Position numbers and translations under genes: made by a program | Assembly: GCA_027603065.1 (NCBI GenBank) | Contig: JADGJP010000001.1 | Span: forward strand, 496,001 to 560,000 | DNA length: 64,000 nucleotides | Direction: 5' to 3' | Source of the DNA: Geranomyces variabilis | Lineage: Eukaryota; Chytridiomycota; Chytridiomycetes; Spizellomycetales; Powellomycetaceae | Notes under the pieces: generated by a model | What the model was told of the DNA's origin: nothing | The model's database searches: none | What the model saw: the letters and a program-made list of their open reading frames with translations, nothing else | Shown: piece by piece, positions 61,940 through 64,000 of the stretch | Layout: each line of letters begins with the position of its first letter | Position numbering within the stretch: position 1 is the first letter of the stretch

Positions 61940-64000
61940 TTACAGCTGGAAAACAACCGAATCCGATGCTTGTGTCGTGCCAGCGGCAGCGATCGGAAGG
62001 TCAAAAATTCCTGTAACCTGGCGATGCGCGGCAAGCGCTGGCGGCGCGGCTTCAACAGGTTTGCGGGCGTTAGCGCCCTTCTTTTTTGTTTCGGTTTCCA
62101 TAAGCTAGAGGGGAGCGGAGAGCTAAGCACTCATGCTGAGAGCCGATAAATCAGTGCAGTCGCTCCTCACCGTAACATAAGTGTGGTCCAAAAAGTCTTC
62201 CATGTCATACATCGGCTGCTTGGCAATTGGTTGCTCAAACACTCGGACCATTCCCGCAATTGTGTGGAAATAATGCGTCTTTAAACTCTGCAGCTCCCAC
62301 AGCGAGCTCTCGAGAGCGCGCGATTTGGCCGGGTCGATTTCGTCGGCGGAATATGGGTCTTCGGTTGCAGCATTCGCTCCAGCCACTTCAGCTTCTCGAT
62401 GTATCATCACGAGGCACGCCGGGTGCTTCTTGAGTAGGTTGTAGGCGAATGGGACAATGGCGATGATGGCTGCGGGTGGGGCGGCAAGGGCGAGGCGGGT
62501 CATACGTTTTATGAATGCGGCGATCAGATAAGATGGCAATTGGCTGACACCCGTCAAGATGAAGAAAGTCAGCTTATAGCTCAAAAAAATCATACTTTAC
62601 GCTTGCCAGCCGCCTTACGTTGAGGACAAGAACAGGTCAACGAGACGGAGAAACCGCGAGCGGTACTTGACGTGCAGCAAATTCTTGTCGAAGAGAGCAT
62701 AAAGCTTTGCATAGAAGTCCGGGTAGTCCCTAAATGACGCCAAAAAAGATCCAAAGAGAACTAAGCTTGCAGACAAGGTCATCCACAGGTGCGCTCGCAA
62801 AACTTACAGATTGTGTTCGGTAATGAGCGTGAATAAGCCGTTGAGCGCAAGCATGCTAACGGCACCGCCTGCGAGAAAGCAAAAATGAGCATGTCGACCA
62901 CAGCAGCAAGGCAGAGAATGCTGTCTCCGTACCTTGGTCATAGGAATCCGTCAGGAAGTCAATCAACAACGTCGGCCGGGCCATGTAAGGAATGATCTTT
63001 TTATGCAATGCAAGCAGAACCCGCTTGTGCATATCTGCGGACATTGGTTGCCTGAAAAACGCTAGCCAGCAGTCGCTGAACGCGCGCCGATGCTCTTTGA
63101 TTGCGGCCCAAGCGGGACGTTTGGTAGCGGCAGTCGCAGCGGGTGGCGAAGAGTGGAAAAAAGTGGTAAGCTCTGCGTCTGTCGTTGGAGGATCATCGAT
63201 GCGCGAGAGGATGGCGTAACCGGTGGTAATAACCGAGGAAAGCTTGTTGGCCGGCATCGAATATTTTCGGCGCTATATGCAATATGAAGGTCATCAGCGC
63301 GGCTGCAAGTGTTTGGCTTTCGGCAATGGCTCACCTTTGCTGAGATCTTCATACCGGCACTTGCGCTGCTTCCGTCGCTAAGGGCACCGAGGTATTTGCT
63401 GATAGTCAGGGCCACCATGAGGTTAGCCATCATAACGCTTGTGCCACTTGTACCCTTAAGCGCGCAATGATGCCCCTGTCTTACCCAAGATTCTTGTACC
63501 AGTAATACCGCACGTCCGCAAACTCGTTGATATCATGCACGATTCGCTCTAACAGCTGCTCGCTCATAGCCTCGTTCTCCACGAACTTTTCGACTACTTT
63601 TTGATACGTCGCGTTCGCAAATTCGCCCAACTGGATACTATTATCCCGCACCACGTTCATCAACTGCTCGATTGCTGCGAGTTGCATGGCCGGTTCGCGG
63701 TGCCCGAGATATGAGTAGGCGACTTGAACATACACGGACCGATTTTCGCGGAGCCAGGTCGCGATTTTGGTCTTGACGTCGTCGGGCGGTGGTGGCGGCA
63801 ATGCAGTGCCTTTTGTCGCCACGGCCTTCGCTTTTTTGAGGTCTCCTCGTCCGAGGAGTTTCGAGTATACGTGGCCCATCGACATAAATGCTGCGTGAGC
63901 GGTTTCCTCAGACTCGCTCTGTAAGTTCGCAATGGCGTGAATACCCTTGGCTACCAGCAACAGCTCCGACCGCCATGGTAGACCAACCTCGCAAAGCGTG
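61940..64000 (-). CDS. NOC4: Nucleolar complex protein Noc4, 3' part (runs off the right edge)
   Basis: Seven exons are visible: beyond 64000 to 63485, 63437-63335, 63272-62933, 62868-62808, 62729-62619, 62543-62171 and 62104-61940. The start lies outside the window. The conserved CBF/Mak21-type C-terminal domain reads RPTLLIDFLTDSYDQGGAVS, LALNGLFTLITEHNLDYPDF and KLYALFDKNLLHVKYRSRF. LFLSST and QLPSYLIAAFIKRM follow. All fit Noc4/Utp19, which works with Nop14 in 40S subunit assembly and export. The upstream exons are helical and less conserved (TWLRENRSVYVQVAYSYLG, VRYYWYKNLG). The short tail after DHTYVT ends in VVFQL. Confidence 0.93.

Noticed and set aside
15642-64000. A functional cluster of RNA-metabolism genes
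   Set aside because: Xrn1, exportin-T, Bud31, Noc4 and endonuclease V are housekeeping genes scattered among unrelated genes on both strands; no shared promoter pattern supports a cluster.

Overview
The window is gene-dense nuclear DNA of a fungus. The genes carry short GT-AG introns (mostly about 50-120 bases, with CTAAC-like branch points and pyrimidine-rich acceptors). Several products are typical of fungi: Sfp1-like factor, endopolyphosphatase Ppn1, NuA4 subunit Epl1, ATP synthase subunit h (Atp14), proteinase B inhibitor Pbi2, and a small YABBY/HMG-like protein. I cannot name the species. A Crinkler-like header, a J-domain/TMEM185 protein and a Ras exchange factor with two ubiquitin-fold domains would fit an early-diverging lineage such as chytrids as well as a basidiomycete. 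This placement is inference. Gene models were built by hand: splice sites were chosen so that reading phase is kept across every junction and family motifs are preserved.

Layout. 0-12 kb: two zinc-finger genes on the minus strand, a TPR/pRiA4b ORF-3-like fusion (+), a secreted PEBP-like protein (+), an unknown repeat protein (-) and an unknown disordered protein (+). 12-13.6 kb: the emptiest stretch, with promoter-like and splice-like signals and three copies of TCTGATGA. 13.6-26 kb: HAD/Swiss-Army-Knife RNA-repair-like protein, endopolyphosphatase, sirtuin (all -), VAP/Scs2 (+), a membrane protein with a Crinkler-like header (+), and a nine-exon RasGEF (-). 27-44 kb: exportin-T (+), isovaleryl-CoA dehydrogenase (-), Xrn1 (+), Bud31 (-), an HMG-box protein (-) and Mgs1/WRNIP1 (-). 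44-64 kb: Epl1 (+), an alpha/beta hydrolase (+), histidine acid phosphatase (+), J-domain/TMEM185 protein (+), endonuclease V (+), ureidoglycolate lyase (-), a Mob protein (+), Atp14 (-), Pbi2 (+), YABBY/HMG-like protein (-) and the 3' part of Noc4 (-), which runs off the right edge.

The genes do not form an operon or an obvious cluster. RNA metabolism is well represented (Xrn1, exportin-T, Bud31, Noc4, endonuclease V, the HAD/SAK protein), but I see no sign that this is more than chance. Many neighbours are divergent pairs sharing short upstream regions (69 bases for ureidoglycolate lyase/Mob, 209 for sirtuin/VAP, 435 for IVD/Xrn1, 449 for Mgs1/Epl1).

The most unusual observations are the Crinkler-like domain on a transmembrane protein, the tandem ubiquitin-fold RasGEF, the pRiA4b-like/TPR fusion with a His-rich loop, the unknown protein with a duplicated tryptophan-rich module, very small coding exons (7, 13, 15 and 23 bases), a probable GC-AG intron, a stopless 51-base intron, and a fresh tandem duplication at the end of the acid phosphatase gene. 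I found no tRNA, rRNA, transposon or CRISPR array.
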